This document shows positions 44,954-57,100 of a DNA stretch of 64,000 bases, piece after piece. The stretch comes from Lytechinus variegatus (Eukaryota > Echinodermata > Echinoidea > Temnopleuroida > Toxopneustidae): the NCBI RefSeq assembly GCF_018143015.1, contig NC_054743.1, forward strand, positions 41,558,922-41,622,921, written 5' to 3'. The notes under the pieces are model-generated. The model did not search any database. It saw only the letters and a list, made by a program, of their open reading frames with translations, and was not told the origin of the DNA. The translations under genes and the position numbers were made by a program. Position 1 is the stretch's first letter. Each line of letters opens with the position of its first letter.

Positions 44954-45497
44954 TACCCTTTTTACACAGGATTTTCTTAGCCCCAGACTATCGCTAACCC
45001 CGTACTATCCTTAACCCCGTACTATTTTTTTTCCTTTTCACACATGCCAAATTGTTATAGTTAACCCCGGATAAGGAATGCTTGCTTTTCACACACAAAA
45101 CTCGCTAACCCCAGGCTAGTGGTTTTTGTCGATCATTCGTAGTACTTCACTCGTACCCTTTTTACACACGCTAAAATTTCCTTAACCCCGTACTATAGGT
45201 GGGGCTAAATTGCCATTTAGCCCCACCTATAGTACGGGATTAAGCTTAGCCCACTTTCGTTTTACACTAGCGATCTTAACCCCGTACTATCGCTCTTAGC
45301 ACCGCAATTGCTGGGATAACCCTGCTTTTTTGCAGGGCCAAATAATCCCGTACTAAAGGTGGGGTTAGCCCACTTTGCAAAAATGCTGTGTAAAAAGAAA
45401 GTGGGCTAAGCTTGAATACTATAGGTGGGGCTAAATGGCAATTTAGCCCCACCTATAGTACGGGGTTAAGGAAATTTTAGCCTGTGTAAAAAGGGTA
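44954..45497. mobile_element. Harbinger-like MITE, TACCCTTTTTACACA ends, TAA duplication
   Basis: 544 bp; TACCCTTTTTACACAGG... / ...CCTGTGTAAAAAGGGTA, flanked by TAA on both sides. Inside are repeated 'ttaaccccgtactat' words and two self-complementary modules of 'ataggtggggctaaa'/'tttagccccacctat' with very short loops. Non-coding. Confidence 0.9.
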
Positions 45498-45748
45498 TAA
45501 GAGAGTGGTACTCTACTACCCCATATACTTTTCCCCCTTTAGCATCGTCTGTTTGATTATTCCAAATTATTATGGTTACTGGTAAGTCATATATTTCTCT
45601 ATTAATGAACACATAACTGAATATTCTTGAATAGCTGTACATGATTCAAATAAACAAAGACACTACATGGGCACACAATGACAGAGGGCGCTTTCAGGTT
45701 TAGTGTTAATTTTGTGCTAGTGTTGGTGTCGGAACTTGGAAGCACAAT

Positions 45749-46210
45749 TAAGACACCGTTCTCATTATACTTTCTAAAACTAGATTACTGGAAACTGGTT
45801 CAGGAAAGCAGGTTGGAAGATCGCTATGCTAGCATTCCCATTTCATTAGCCGAAAGTGGTTTTCAAACCACTTCACGGAAAGTGGTCTTGTTGCTATGGG
45901 AAAGCCTATAGTGGTTAATATGTTTCACTCGAAATTGAAACCGCAGCGTAGACATTCTACACACAGTGTGTGGAGTAACATGCTCAAAATGTGTAAAATC
46001 GTTTCCTGCAGAACGTTTGTGTCCTCACACTGAAAACCAGTTTAACAAGGCAAAGCAATCTTGAACACTAAATCGTGAGGTGGTTTTCCGAACTGGCTTG
46101 GAAGATCGCTTCCAAGACCACTTCGACTGTTCTCATTACATGTTAAACTAGTTTCCACCAAACTAGTTTCCAGTATACTAGTTTTAGGACGGTAGTGAGA
46201 ACGATGTCTT
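45749..46210. mobile_element. MITE with TAAGACA(C/T)CGTTCTCA ends
   Basis: 462 bp; TAAGACACCGTTCTCATTA... / ...TAGTGAGAACGATGTCTTA. The symmetry carries on through 'ctaaaactag', 'tactggaaactggtt' and 'agtggttttcaaaccact' modules. No target duplication could be defined. Non-coding. Confidence 0.8.
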
Positions 46211-46593
46211 AGACTGCCTTCCCTGACTCAAACACCTTGGTCCAATTTCACAATGACTTGTTATATTAAAAAATCCACATTTTCTGTAACAAGTTCACTA
46301 TCGGCCAATCAAATCAAATTACTTTGGTAGCTTTCAAACTCTTATGAAATGGAACAAAGATGAGAGATATAACTCAACACCGAGTGAGATTTGTTCCAGA
46401 ACCCAACTTCATTTTATGTTTTGTGCTGGTGTAAAAACTGGTAAACACTAACACCAGAAGGTCAACACTAAACTTAAAATCACCCAGCAACTTTGTAGAG
46501 TGTTCTCTGGTCAAGTAACTATTGCAGTTTAGCATTACACTGCCTTTTTTTAAGTATAGATACAAGTAGCGTGCAAACAGATCCATAAAATTG

Positions 46594-46762
46594 GGTTGGT
46601 GTTTCACTAGTTAAGAGTGTCTTTACGAACGACTGGTAATCCAATCTTGTGGTAATTCATTTGCACCAAAATTTCATTAGCTTCATACTCCTAACAAAGG
46701 ATCAACAGTTGTTTGTGACGTCGCTCGTAACTTAAAAACAGCTTTATGAAGTGCCTACCAGG
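46594..46762. mobile_element. MITE, 'GTTTCATAAAGCT' family, copy 2
   Basis: Begins 'ggttggtgtttcac' and ends 'agctttatgaagtgcctaccagg', with the inner 'tttacgaacgactgg' and 'gacgtcgctcgtaactt' words shared with 36905-37085. More diverged than copy 1. Confidence 0.65.
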
Positions 46763-47999
46763 AGCCCCGTTTCAGAAAACTTGTTACCTGTAGCCGTTCA
46801 CCAAACAGTCAAATATGTATCTAGCATATATGATGTACAAGTCATTGTTTCTCTCTGCCATTCAAATATATTAGGAAATGCAAGTTAAATGAAAGCAATG
46901 AACTCATCAGGACCCTGTCTTCCAAAGAGCTGCGATGATCTGATCAAACACAACTATGGACAGCCAGCAACAACATCTAATATGCATGTTCAAAATATTT
47001 TTCCAACTATGGTGTATATTTATGTATTCATTGTTTTCTTGAAAATTCCCTGTGCTTCTCTTTGTTTACACAAAGGACATTGTGCAAATTTCCTGTAGAA
47101 AAAATTTATGACACTGATGGATTTCCATAGTTACGATTGATTGGATCAATTGTAACTCTTTGTAAGACGGGCCCCTGGGCTAATAGTTCATCCAAACATT
47201 TAAGATATAGCTTCTGCCCTGGAAGGCAGTGATCATGGCCCAGCATCCTTTATCCATTGACAGTTTCCAATTTTGGTGTTAGTGTCGGTGTCAGTGTTCC
47301 ACAATTTAGATTGCCTTTAAAAGCCCTAACACCCACGTTGATGGAGATTAGTTGGAGCATCAGCTTCATGATACTGTATTAAGTTTGGTGCTGTGTTGAT
47401 ATAAAATATGGCTAACATCAACACCATGAGGACATCACCATACTTGAAATCATCTATTGTGTTGAAAAGACAGAAGTTCCAAGTTCAGGTGTTTATCTAA
47501 AATGAAAAGACAAGGTAAAATATTGATTAAGAAAAATGAACAGCTTCCCACCTAAAGAATACAAATGAAGATGTGCCTTCTTTCAATAAATTGAATTATT
47601 CAGATTTTTAAAAACTGGACATTATTGTTTTTTCCAGTCAGAATCACAAATTTCTTGATAGTGTTTTTTTTCAGTCTTATACTGAATCAGACTGGGTTTT
47701 CTTCCACTTATTAACCATTCACCATCTAAGTATATTGATATTGAAATCTTGCAAAAAGTGAATACTGACAAAAAAATAGGCAGAAAAACAAGAAAGCTGC
47801 AGAATCACTAATAAAAGCAACAGCTTCAGAAACTTCATAAAATGTACATGTAGTACCTTTTCAATGTTATCATCAGAGCTTTTCAGAGCATTAGAAATTT
47901 AAACAAGCCTTGCTGATATAGATGCCTTGCCTCCCATGATTTAATGAGGGGGGGTCATTTATCAACCGTTTCTAACAAAGTGGTAACGATTTCATGAGA

Positions 48000-48210
48000 T
48001 TCAAATGAATCAATCAATTAATTAATGAACTAAATGAATAAATGAAGATATGGATGAAAGAATAAACAAATAAATGAACGAATGAATGAGAAAGATGAAT
48101 TAACAGATGATGAATGGATGGATAAATGGATGATTGAATGAATGAATGAAATAAAAGATTAATGAATGGATGAAATACATGTAGATGACTTACTGAATAA
48201 ATAAATAAAG
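48000..48210. repeat. Degenerate (GAAT/GATG)n tetranucleotide tract
   Basis: Alternating aatgaatgaa, gatgaatgga and aaataaat tracts just downstream of the TTK stop codon. It may fall in the TTK 3' UTR. Confidence 0.8.
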
Positions 48211-48246
48211 ACATGGAAAAATAACATTAAATGAATTAATAATGCA

Positions 48247-51146
48247 TTAAAAATGTGGGAAAATTATAGTACGAACCTGGTTATTTTCTTGAAAGGATCC
48301 GATATCATACTTGGGAGCTTGAGAAAGAGGTTTGAGAAGAGAGTGATGAGAGGCTACATCTGATGAGTTGATAACCCGAAGAGGAGCACGCTGTGACCGA
48401 TAGCCCCCATCATGTCCCGAGGCCTGCCCATGCTGGTGGGGGTGTGGTTGGGGGTGTGGCTGTGGGTGTGGCTGGTTTGAATACTGGTACTGCTGATGAG
48501 CTGGTGGAATCTGCTGTAATTAAAAGGCAAATTCCAAGAATGGGAGAGTGTTAGTACAGAGCAAGACATACAAATATTACAACAGAGAAAAGTCACCATT
48601 CGCATTAATTTCTTCAAAGATGACGTACAGTAATGAAAGTTTACATCTTCAACAAGGAAAGATAGAGCTAGGATATCTGAAAACACATCTTCCACCACAT
48701 GGAAACAAGTATTGGATTCATGCTTATATGTGTTACATAGTCACTATACACTCACAGATATTGCATATTGCCAATCAACTGAAATATGCAATGATATAGC
48801 AGTTTACAGATTTTACAAACATATATGTGAAAGATTCATGAACACAACCATAACACAATAATTATTCATGTATTCATTGATTGTAAATTGCATGAAACAC
48901 AGCGAAAATTATCATTCAAAATTCAAAATGACACACAACAAATACTTTGGCAATGACAATTCTAGAATATCTGAATGGAAATAAATTCAAAGGTAGAAAA
49001 AGAAAAAAAATTAATGTTCCATGATTTTGTAATCATATAAATCATCTGTAAATATTGTGCTTTTATATGTTTATTTCAATACAAACTTAAACAAAAAAAT
49101 AAGTTAATAATCTGACAATCTCATTAAAATTAGACAATGCCATCCTTGTCTTATCAATACAAATTCTCTATCAGAGAGATAGGAATAATCAGTTTCACTA
49201 TTGCACAGAAGTCTATATATAGACATGTAGCTAGTGCTTCAGGTGGAATTATTCTTTCCAGGTTGGAATATCACTTTTTACCTGCTGTTGCTCACTGCCC
49301 TTCACCGCACTGGATACATCTATCTGCTGCCCTCTACTGATCTGTTCCACCACACCCTGTTAAGAATACAGGAAGAATGTACTGATATTTACATGGTGGA
49401 CTTTACAGAATGGAAATACATGTATATGCTACATGATAACTGCACAGAAATAAGCACAAGAAACATGAATTTATCTTTGCACATGAACACTGTTCAAGTT
49501 TGAAAAGTAAAATGTGGTTACCTCATCTGGAATGGAATTTTTTTCTTAAAGTTGAATATGCTCTCTGCTTGTATGCTCGACTATAAATATCATGATGTCA
49601 ATCAGTGCAACACAAAAGTTATATCACTGTGATGGATGATTGATTATTGGAAACTACACTTTATCATGTCGTCGCACGCACCACGAACCGTCCTCTGCGC
49701 ACTTCGATGCGAAAGTTAAGCGCACTGTATCTATTCCACAAACCGTCCTCTCTGTTGCGTTGCCCACTGTGGCATAAATAATTAACTTCAAGAAAATATA
49801 AAGATACGGGATGAAACTTTGGAACCTGAACTTTTTGACGAAGACACTGGTAAATAATTTGCTCTCCTAGTAGGTGCACTTATTGCTGGTTTAACCCTAT
49901 CTAGGCTGGGGTATTTTGGGAGTTCCAATGGCCGAGGGGGCCTCCCAGGCCCCCCCTAAGATCTCGGCCGTCGACCGCGCGATCGCGCCGAAAATTGGCA
50001 CGCGGGTTGCCTGGAGCATAATCTACAAGATTGTATAGTAATTTATTTCATGCGAATCGCTATTAAGTGATTATGCTAATTTATGCGTAATTAGTATGCA
50101 AAATCATACTTTTCCCTTTAACTCCCTAAATAAAGCTCCAAATGTACTAATTTTTGGTATAGAAACTCTTTGTGGTGTCCTTAGCAAGTGTACATGAAAA
50201 AAATTGTGATATCAAATCATTTTCTTATGTATTATATTGTTTTTTGCAATTTCTTATGTATTTCTTTGTTTTTTTTACCTTTTGTTTTTCATTGTTTTTT
50301 CAATGAAATTTGTTGGGGACTCTTCTGTGATCATAAAAAGCATAAAATGAATACATTTAGACTAGAAAAACTAAAAATAATCATACATTTATGAATTTTG
50401 GTTGAAAACACAATTTGCATTGACTTTGTACATGAAATCACGTTTTTGAGCAATTTTCGGTCTGACATGCATTTACATAATGTTGTGTAATTTCGGAACC
50501 ACGTACCCGGGTGACGCAAAATTGGTCTCAAAAGTTGCGCAAGACTTGAAAGTAAAAAGTCAGCGAGCGGCGCGGTCAAAAAATTTCGCACGACGAAAAT
50601 ATCACGCGATTCGTTGAGGGGGGCCTCCGAGGCCCCCCCCCGGCCTAGATAGGGTTAAAAAAAACCTTTTCTTTAAATGCGTTTTCTGCAAAAGTAACTT
50701 TCGCATAGAAGTGCGCAGAGAGGACGGTTCGTGGTGCGTGCGACGATGTGATTGGCTTTGACAAATCCCATTGCAAGATGTTATTAATTCTTAGTTTGTA
50801 ATGGAGTTCTCATTAAAAAAAATATATATATACATTGTACAACTATCTTACTTTACTAATTTATTCTTTTTATTTGTAGCCAAGACCTTGTACGTTTCAG
50901 AGAAAGATTTTTAGAAACATAGGACCTTAATTAGAATGAAAGAAAATTTGCTAGCAAGATTCTCAATATGTGTAATATAGTACATAACAATTAGGAACTT
51001 TAGTAACAAATGGCAACTATAGATATGTGTATATATTATTACCTGTGCTAGTCTTGCTATACTCCTAGGTGAGTTGATTTGACTCTGGCTAAGCTGAGAG
51101 ACAAGAGCACTAATATGCTCAGTGGTTAGGCTTGCTGCTGGCTTCT
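48247..51146 (-). CDS. TTK: TTK C-terminal extension exons
   Basis: Three exons follow the kinase. 51043-51146 reads EKPAASLTTEHISALVSQLS...NSPRSIARLAQ and matches the conserved short helical segment after the Mps1 kinase (human VLGQLVGLNSPNSILKAA). 49282-49356 gives GVVEQISRGQQIDVSSA. The last exon, 48247-48513, is rich in Gln, His and Pro (QPHPQPHPQPHPHQHG) and ends QENNQVRTIIFPHF. A GT at the CAG of NNQ could act as an alternative donor, so the final nine residues are less certain. Confidence 0.75.
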
Positions 51147-54100
51147 CTATAGAGTAGATATTAAAGAATAAACAATTCACTTGGTTGGGAGGAATTCCTT
51201 AAATGCTCAAGCACTTCATAAGGGTGGCCAGGGTATAAACAGTATGCAGTGTTTAGAAAAATGTTTAGAAATGCTCCACTGCAAGGCACACACATAATTA
51301 AAAATAGTGAAATAAAATACGAGAACTTAAGAATAACAAAAAAATTAGACACACTGAAACTGAAAAATCTTCAAATGTACTAATTTGTTGAATGCTCCTG
51401 TATCTGGATTTTTTTTTGTATACATTCAAAATATGTCTTCAAATCTTAATCTAACAAATCTCTTTTTCTCAGTTGCATAATGAATTAACAACTCTTTTTT
51501 TTAAATATTTTTAATTCTGTTTTTGTTGTTTGTTAATATGTTCTTAACTGACTTAAAGTAGAATTTGTGATGTCTTGAGATTTTTTTTGAAAGCCACATA
51601 TTTTCATGCCAATCCTCCAGTAACACTTTGTATATACATCATATGTATATTAGAACACTTTATGAAATTTATAAATGAGTTGAATACATTGAAAATGAAA
51701 AGAGAAATGATAATAATAAAAACCTACCTGCAGTGAATGGTTTCCTCAGGTATGGATGGTTGAGCAGCTCCTCAATTGAAGGCCTTTTCTTTACATCTCT
51801 AGTAAGGCATTTCTGAAAGGAAATCAATTAGATGAGTTACAGAAAGTGAACTTCATCTCGAGAGATTGTCGACATCCAGGAGAGCGAATGGCAGATAGTA
51901 AACGCACAAGAAGCAAACATGATGCATCAACACGTCAAGTAAAATATCATTCCAACAAGAGATTTCGACCTGGGGAGCGTTTCATCCACATTTTCGTCTG
52001 ACAATTTGTCAGATCTGACAACTTTCCTTGATTTTGATTGGCTGAGTAGCACTGTTACTATGGTAACTGTCAGATAAAACAGGACTTAACGAATAAAACG
52101 TCTGACAAGTCCATTCATGAAACACTTCCCAGATCTCAATCATATTATATCACCATACTCCTAGCATTCAGTTTCTGATCTACTTTAATTGGGCCAAGGA
52201 TGTCAGGGCAAAAAAGGTATTATTATGGTAACTTTGCAGTCTAATACTTCCCTGAAAACCTTGATTCTGATTGGTCGTTGAGCATAGTTAGCATGCGAAG
52301 TTATTCTGAGATGGCAAACTTAGTTTTGAGCAACAAGCCCCAGGGTAAACATAATTCAAAACCTGGGAAGTGTTTCATCAACATTTTCATCCATGGTAAC
52401 TGTCGGATAAAATGGGATAATGGGAAACACTCCTCTGTTCTTGGTTAGTATGTAGCTGTGTATCTAGAATTATCTTATCTTGCTTTCTTGTCTGTTATTA
52501 TACTGACTGAAACAACTCAATGAACATACTGGTAAAAATACCACAAAAACATAAATTTAATAGCAAAAATTGGTATCGCAGAGATGCCAACTTTTGGAAA
52601 TCAGAATTAGGGAGGATTTGCAACTGCCACCAAATTATGTGCGCGTAGCGCACATCTCGAGCGCGGAGCGCTCGACCCTTGCGGCCGGGGTCCAGGGCCC
52701 GCCTTAGGGCCCTGGAAGCTCTGGGTTTCTAGATGCTCTCTGGTGCAATCTGACCCTTATTTTGGGGCATTTCACATGTTTTCAAATAAAAATTGTTCCC
52801 ACTTTTTTAACATAAAAAATATCAAATATGCATTCTTACATGTAAAAAAAATGAAAGGACAAAAGAAGTACCTGTTCAACAATAATAATTAATAAGGAGG
52901 AATTATCACTATCGGCTATAGGTAGGTTATGTTCCACTATAAATCCAGTAAAGAAAAGCTCAGCGCTGGTCCCTTGCTTGGTGAAATAAAGTCAACAGGG
53001 TACTAGTGGAGCTCGAAGATCTTGTCTTCGTAATGTCCGTAGGCCTATGCCGTTTGCTCCGGCTCCCAAACGGTGCTTCCGAATATCATCACGACCTCCG
53101 TACTCAACTGAAATGTCCACGCTGCAAGTTGCGCAAAATGCATGGTAAATTCCTCTTTCCGACTTCCGAATACACAGGTACTGGAGACTGTATTCAGTCT
53201 TATACTTCTGAGACCATTTCTTGGTCTTCTTTTGTTGATTTTCCGCCATTTCGTGTCAATATCAACCCATCAATACGCCAAAATCACACACCGATAATCC
53301 ACCGCACGATTCGACAAATCCAGTGGCCCCGAGCGCACACGCCTCGCGAAGCTAGCCGGGCCTACCGGCCTGGTGCACAGTGGATTCCCGTTGGGCATAT
53401 CACATGCACCAGCTTTTCGCTGGTCCTTATTTGTCTACCTCTAACACACAGAATTTAGTAGCAGCGAACGTAATGGAGTTACTACATGCTAAAGTTAGCA
53501 GACGATACATGTCCTTCCAATCCAATTTGATCAATGCAAAAAAATCGTAATTTCGGGAGGATAAGGATGGTAATCGTAAGGGCGGGAGTTGGGATGAATT
53601 TTCGGGAGCCTCCCGATGAAATCGGGAGGGTTGGCATCTCTGGTTTCTCCTTAGCACGGGAATAGATCATACATACCTTCATCACATCAAGGAGCAGCTC
53701 GTTTTCAATAGGAGGGAAGTCAATGACATGATCTGGATTGCAGATGGCCTGCATCTTGAGGAGCCTGTGCACTATGTGCTGGAACGGAGTGCGACCATAG
53801 ACCATGGAGTATAGAATACAACCCAATGACCATACATCACTTTTACAGTTGATCTGTAAGAATGGAGAGATGAAGATGGATCATTCTTGTCAACATACAT
53901 AATCCTGCTTTTATTACTGGGCAATTTCATAAAATGATCAACCTTTTTGTACACTCGACCCCAATTTTTCTCAAGTCTTACTTCACTTTATTAACTGACT
54001 ATTAAGTCATGGTCCTTTGAGAACATTACAGACTTTCAAAAGAACCAGAAATCAGATACAGAAAATTTCATTTTCATTTCATTTCATATACATGTAAAGG

Positions 54101-57100
54101 GGGTTGGATGTACAATTGCCCTAATTCATTCTTTGCAAACATTACATTATTTATTGAAAGATTCAACATAGCTACATGATAATACTTTTATCACTAATAT
54201 CAAATCATGGCAAAAACTAATTACAGTATTGGTCTACTTTCTGTAAATTTTCCTGTGCAATTTAAGACACTATACAGCACACAAACTATTACATGTTACA
54301 TGCACTCGATTCTGACTGCCATCATGTTTTTTTTCCCTTCTAAATCTAAATTCATTTAGATTCACTGTTCAAATGCTCCAAATCTACAGTGTGAACACAT
54401 TTCCACACAGTGGAGGCCTCTAGGGTGTGAGGGTGAACGATCATTGTGTGAAATGCTCAAATTCAACAGTGTGAAGATGATGTAATATTGTGTTCTACAC
54501 TTTCCAGTAGGGATATGTGTATGGAGTGAAGGTGTGTTGAAATACTCAAATATAACAGTGTGAAGGGGATTTCACATTGTGTTCCACACTGTGAAAATAC
54601 TGTGGCACACATTCTGGAACACTGTGTTCTGTCCAGTAGGGATGTGTGTATGGAGTGAAGGTGTATATAAATGCTCCAATTGAACATGATTGAGGATGAT
54701 TTCCAATTGAAGATGATTTCACATTGCGTTCCACAGTGTGAACACATTGTGGTAGACTGTGTTCTCTCCAGTAGGGATGTGTATATGGAATGAGGGTGTG
54801 TTGGAATACTCAAATTGAATGGTGTGATGACGTTTTCACATTGTGTTCCACACTGTGAACACACTGTAGTAGACTGTGTTCTGTCTAATAGGAATGTGTG
54901 TATGGAGAGAGGGAATGTGGAAATGCTCAAATTGAATGGTGAGATGACGTTTTCACATTATGTTCCACACTGTGAACACACTGTAGTAGACTGTGTTCTG
55001 TCTAATAGGAATGTGTGTATGGAGAGAGGGAATGTGGAAATGCTCAAATTGAATGGTGTGATGATGAATTCACTTTGACACTGTGAACACACTGTAGTAG
55101 ACTGTGTTCCGTCTCATAGGAATGTGTGTATGGAGGGAGGGAATGTGGAAATGCTCAAATTGAATGGTGTGATGATGAATTCACTTTGTGTTCCACATTG
55201 TGAACACCGTGAGGGACACTTTGTTCTTTCCAGCAGGTAATTCAAAACACTTTAAGAAATTGAAATATATAAGAATTAATTTTTACCTTGAGTCTTGGTT
55301 TCTTGTGACCATACTCGTTGACCTCTGTGACCGGGGACGTGTCCTGAATGGCTTCCGGTGACATATAGTTGAGTGTCCCAACCTGGGATTCCTTTATCAA
55401 GCTGGTGTGGTCATTCTGAATGGCATTGGCTATACCAAAGTCTATGAGCTTCAGACTGGCCTCAACAAAGATGAAGTTGGCAGGTTTCAGATCGCTGTGG
55501 ACGATGCCTGGCATTGACAAAAGAGAGGACTTACATAAATGGTTCCAAAAATTTTCCTCCAGCGACAATTGGTCCACTGTTCATTCTACACACTAATTGA
55601 ATGACCAACTTCAACCCTGGATTTAACACAATACCCAACCCTAACCTAACCCTAAATCTAACATAAAAACGAAGACGAAACCCGGGGCAATTCATCGCAG
55701 GATTTAAAAAACAATAAGACACAAAGGAAATTAATTATATTTTGACAATTTTTATGTAGATTTTTATTAGAAATGTAAAAATCTATATCTTCACCAAAAA
55801 TTAGCATTCTACCAGCTATATTAATTCAGTTAAAGGCAAAAACATACCCTTATTTGCATAATTAATAAAAAAATATAAGCAATTAATTTTTTGACATTTT
55901 TACAATACAGTCTTGTAGCTTTCATCCAGCTCGTGACGGTCCCACAATCGACGGCCAAGATCTGAAGAAGGGGCTCAAACTACCCCCCCCCTTGTATGTT
56001 GGTCTGAAATGGCCCAGTTAAAATAGGTTTAAAATGACCACCCAAGTGTTTGTATACATTGCCATGTATAATATGTATATTATACATGGCAATGTAAATA
56101 TAACTTCTCATTATTTTTCAGTCATTATTCGCCTTTATCATGTTAACACACTCTCTTGTAAATACCATAATCCCCCAATACATGTACCATTAACTGTAAC
56201 ATAATAGCAGCCCAATCCTTCATTGAGTCAGTTCCGTTTAAAGAATAAGAGTTCTAAATACGACTCCTACCACCAGCCCCACCATTGCACTGGGTTTCAC
56301 AACACTTATATCAAGACAATCTTGACAATTAACTCTACAGAGTATGTTTACATTAAGATTATCACCCACCTTGTTTATGAATGACGTCTACAGCTTCCAG
56401 CATCTCTTTCCAGTATCCCCACATATGATCAGAAAAGCTATCTTTGTTCTTCTTCAAGAAGGTAGCCAGATCAATGGAACCGCATTCCATGACCAGGTAA
56501 ATGTAGTCCTCCGTGATCTCACTGAAATGAAGAGTAGCAACATTTTTTGTCAATATACATGTACATTACCATCCTTGCATAGATACCTATATAGAAGATT
56601 TTCACAAAATTACAATGACAATTGTCATTGGTGCTCCCTCTCTCTCAAAAAAAAATAGGGGGAAGGGGAGAAATAAAATTTTGAACTGTCCCTATTCAAT
56701 AGGCACAGTTGGCAGGTGTGGGAATGGAAGGGAAATCAGGCTTAGCAGAATTCTTGTTGAAAGCTGCAGTTAAACAAGGTTCAGACTTTTGTTCAGTCAC
56801 TTTTATTGGAGAACTGAAATTGAACAGATGCTGAGCAAGAATTCAAATAAAGTAAAACAAGGGCTAAATGTGATTTAGACTTTTGGATAAGGAGTCATAG
56901 GTGTTGCAAGAAAATTATTGCAATCATTGGCCCGTATTCTGAAGTCAGGTTTAATTTAGACTACGAACTAACTCTGTGCAAAAATTATGGGGAGCCAAAA
57001 ATTAAAAAATTCTGTCTATGTTGTATATTTTGTATATTAACTATTTTGTTTCCTTTTTCTTTCATGAGGAAAAATATTTCAAAATACTTAAAGGAAAAGT

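Larger units (their letters stand above)
40640..48246. other. Intergenic DNA between the tubulin first exon and the TTK stop
   Basis: No gene is supported. Contents: a T/C-rich stretch (40900-41140), a large ATC microsatellite (41190-41890), at least five inverted-repeat elements between 42440 and 46762, and a tetranucleotide tract at 48000-48210. A 102-codon frame at 42953-43261 has no family resemblance and overlaps repeat DNA. Confidence 0.65.

Noticed and set aside
54463-54930. 155-codon minus-strand frame with repeated CSQCGTQCE motifs resembling zinc knuckles
   Set aside because: Generated by the ~115-138-bp minisatellite in a TTK intron; the 'motif' period equals the repeat unit.
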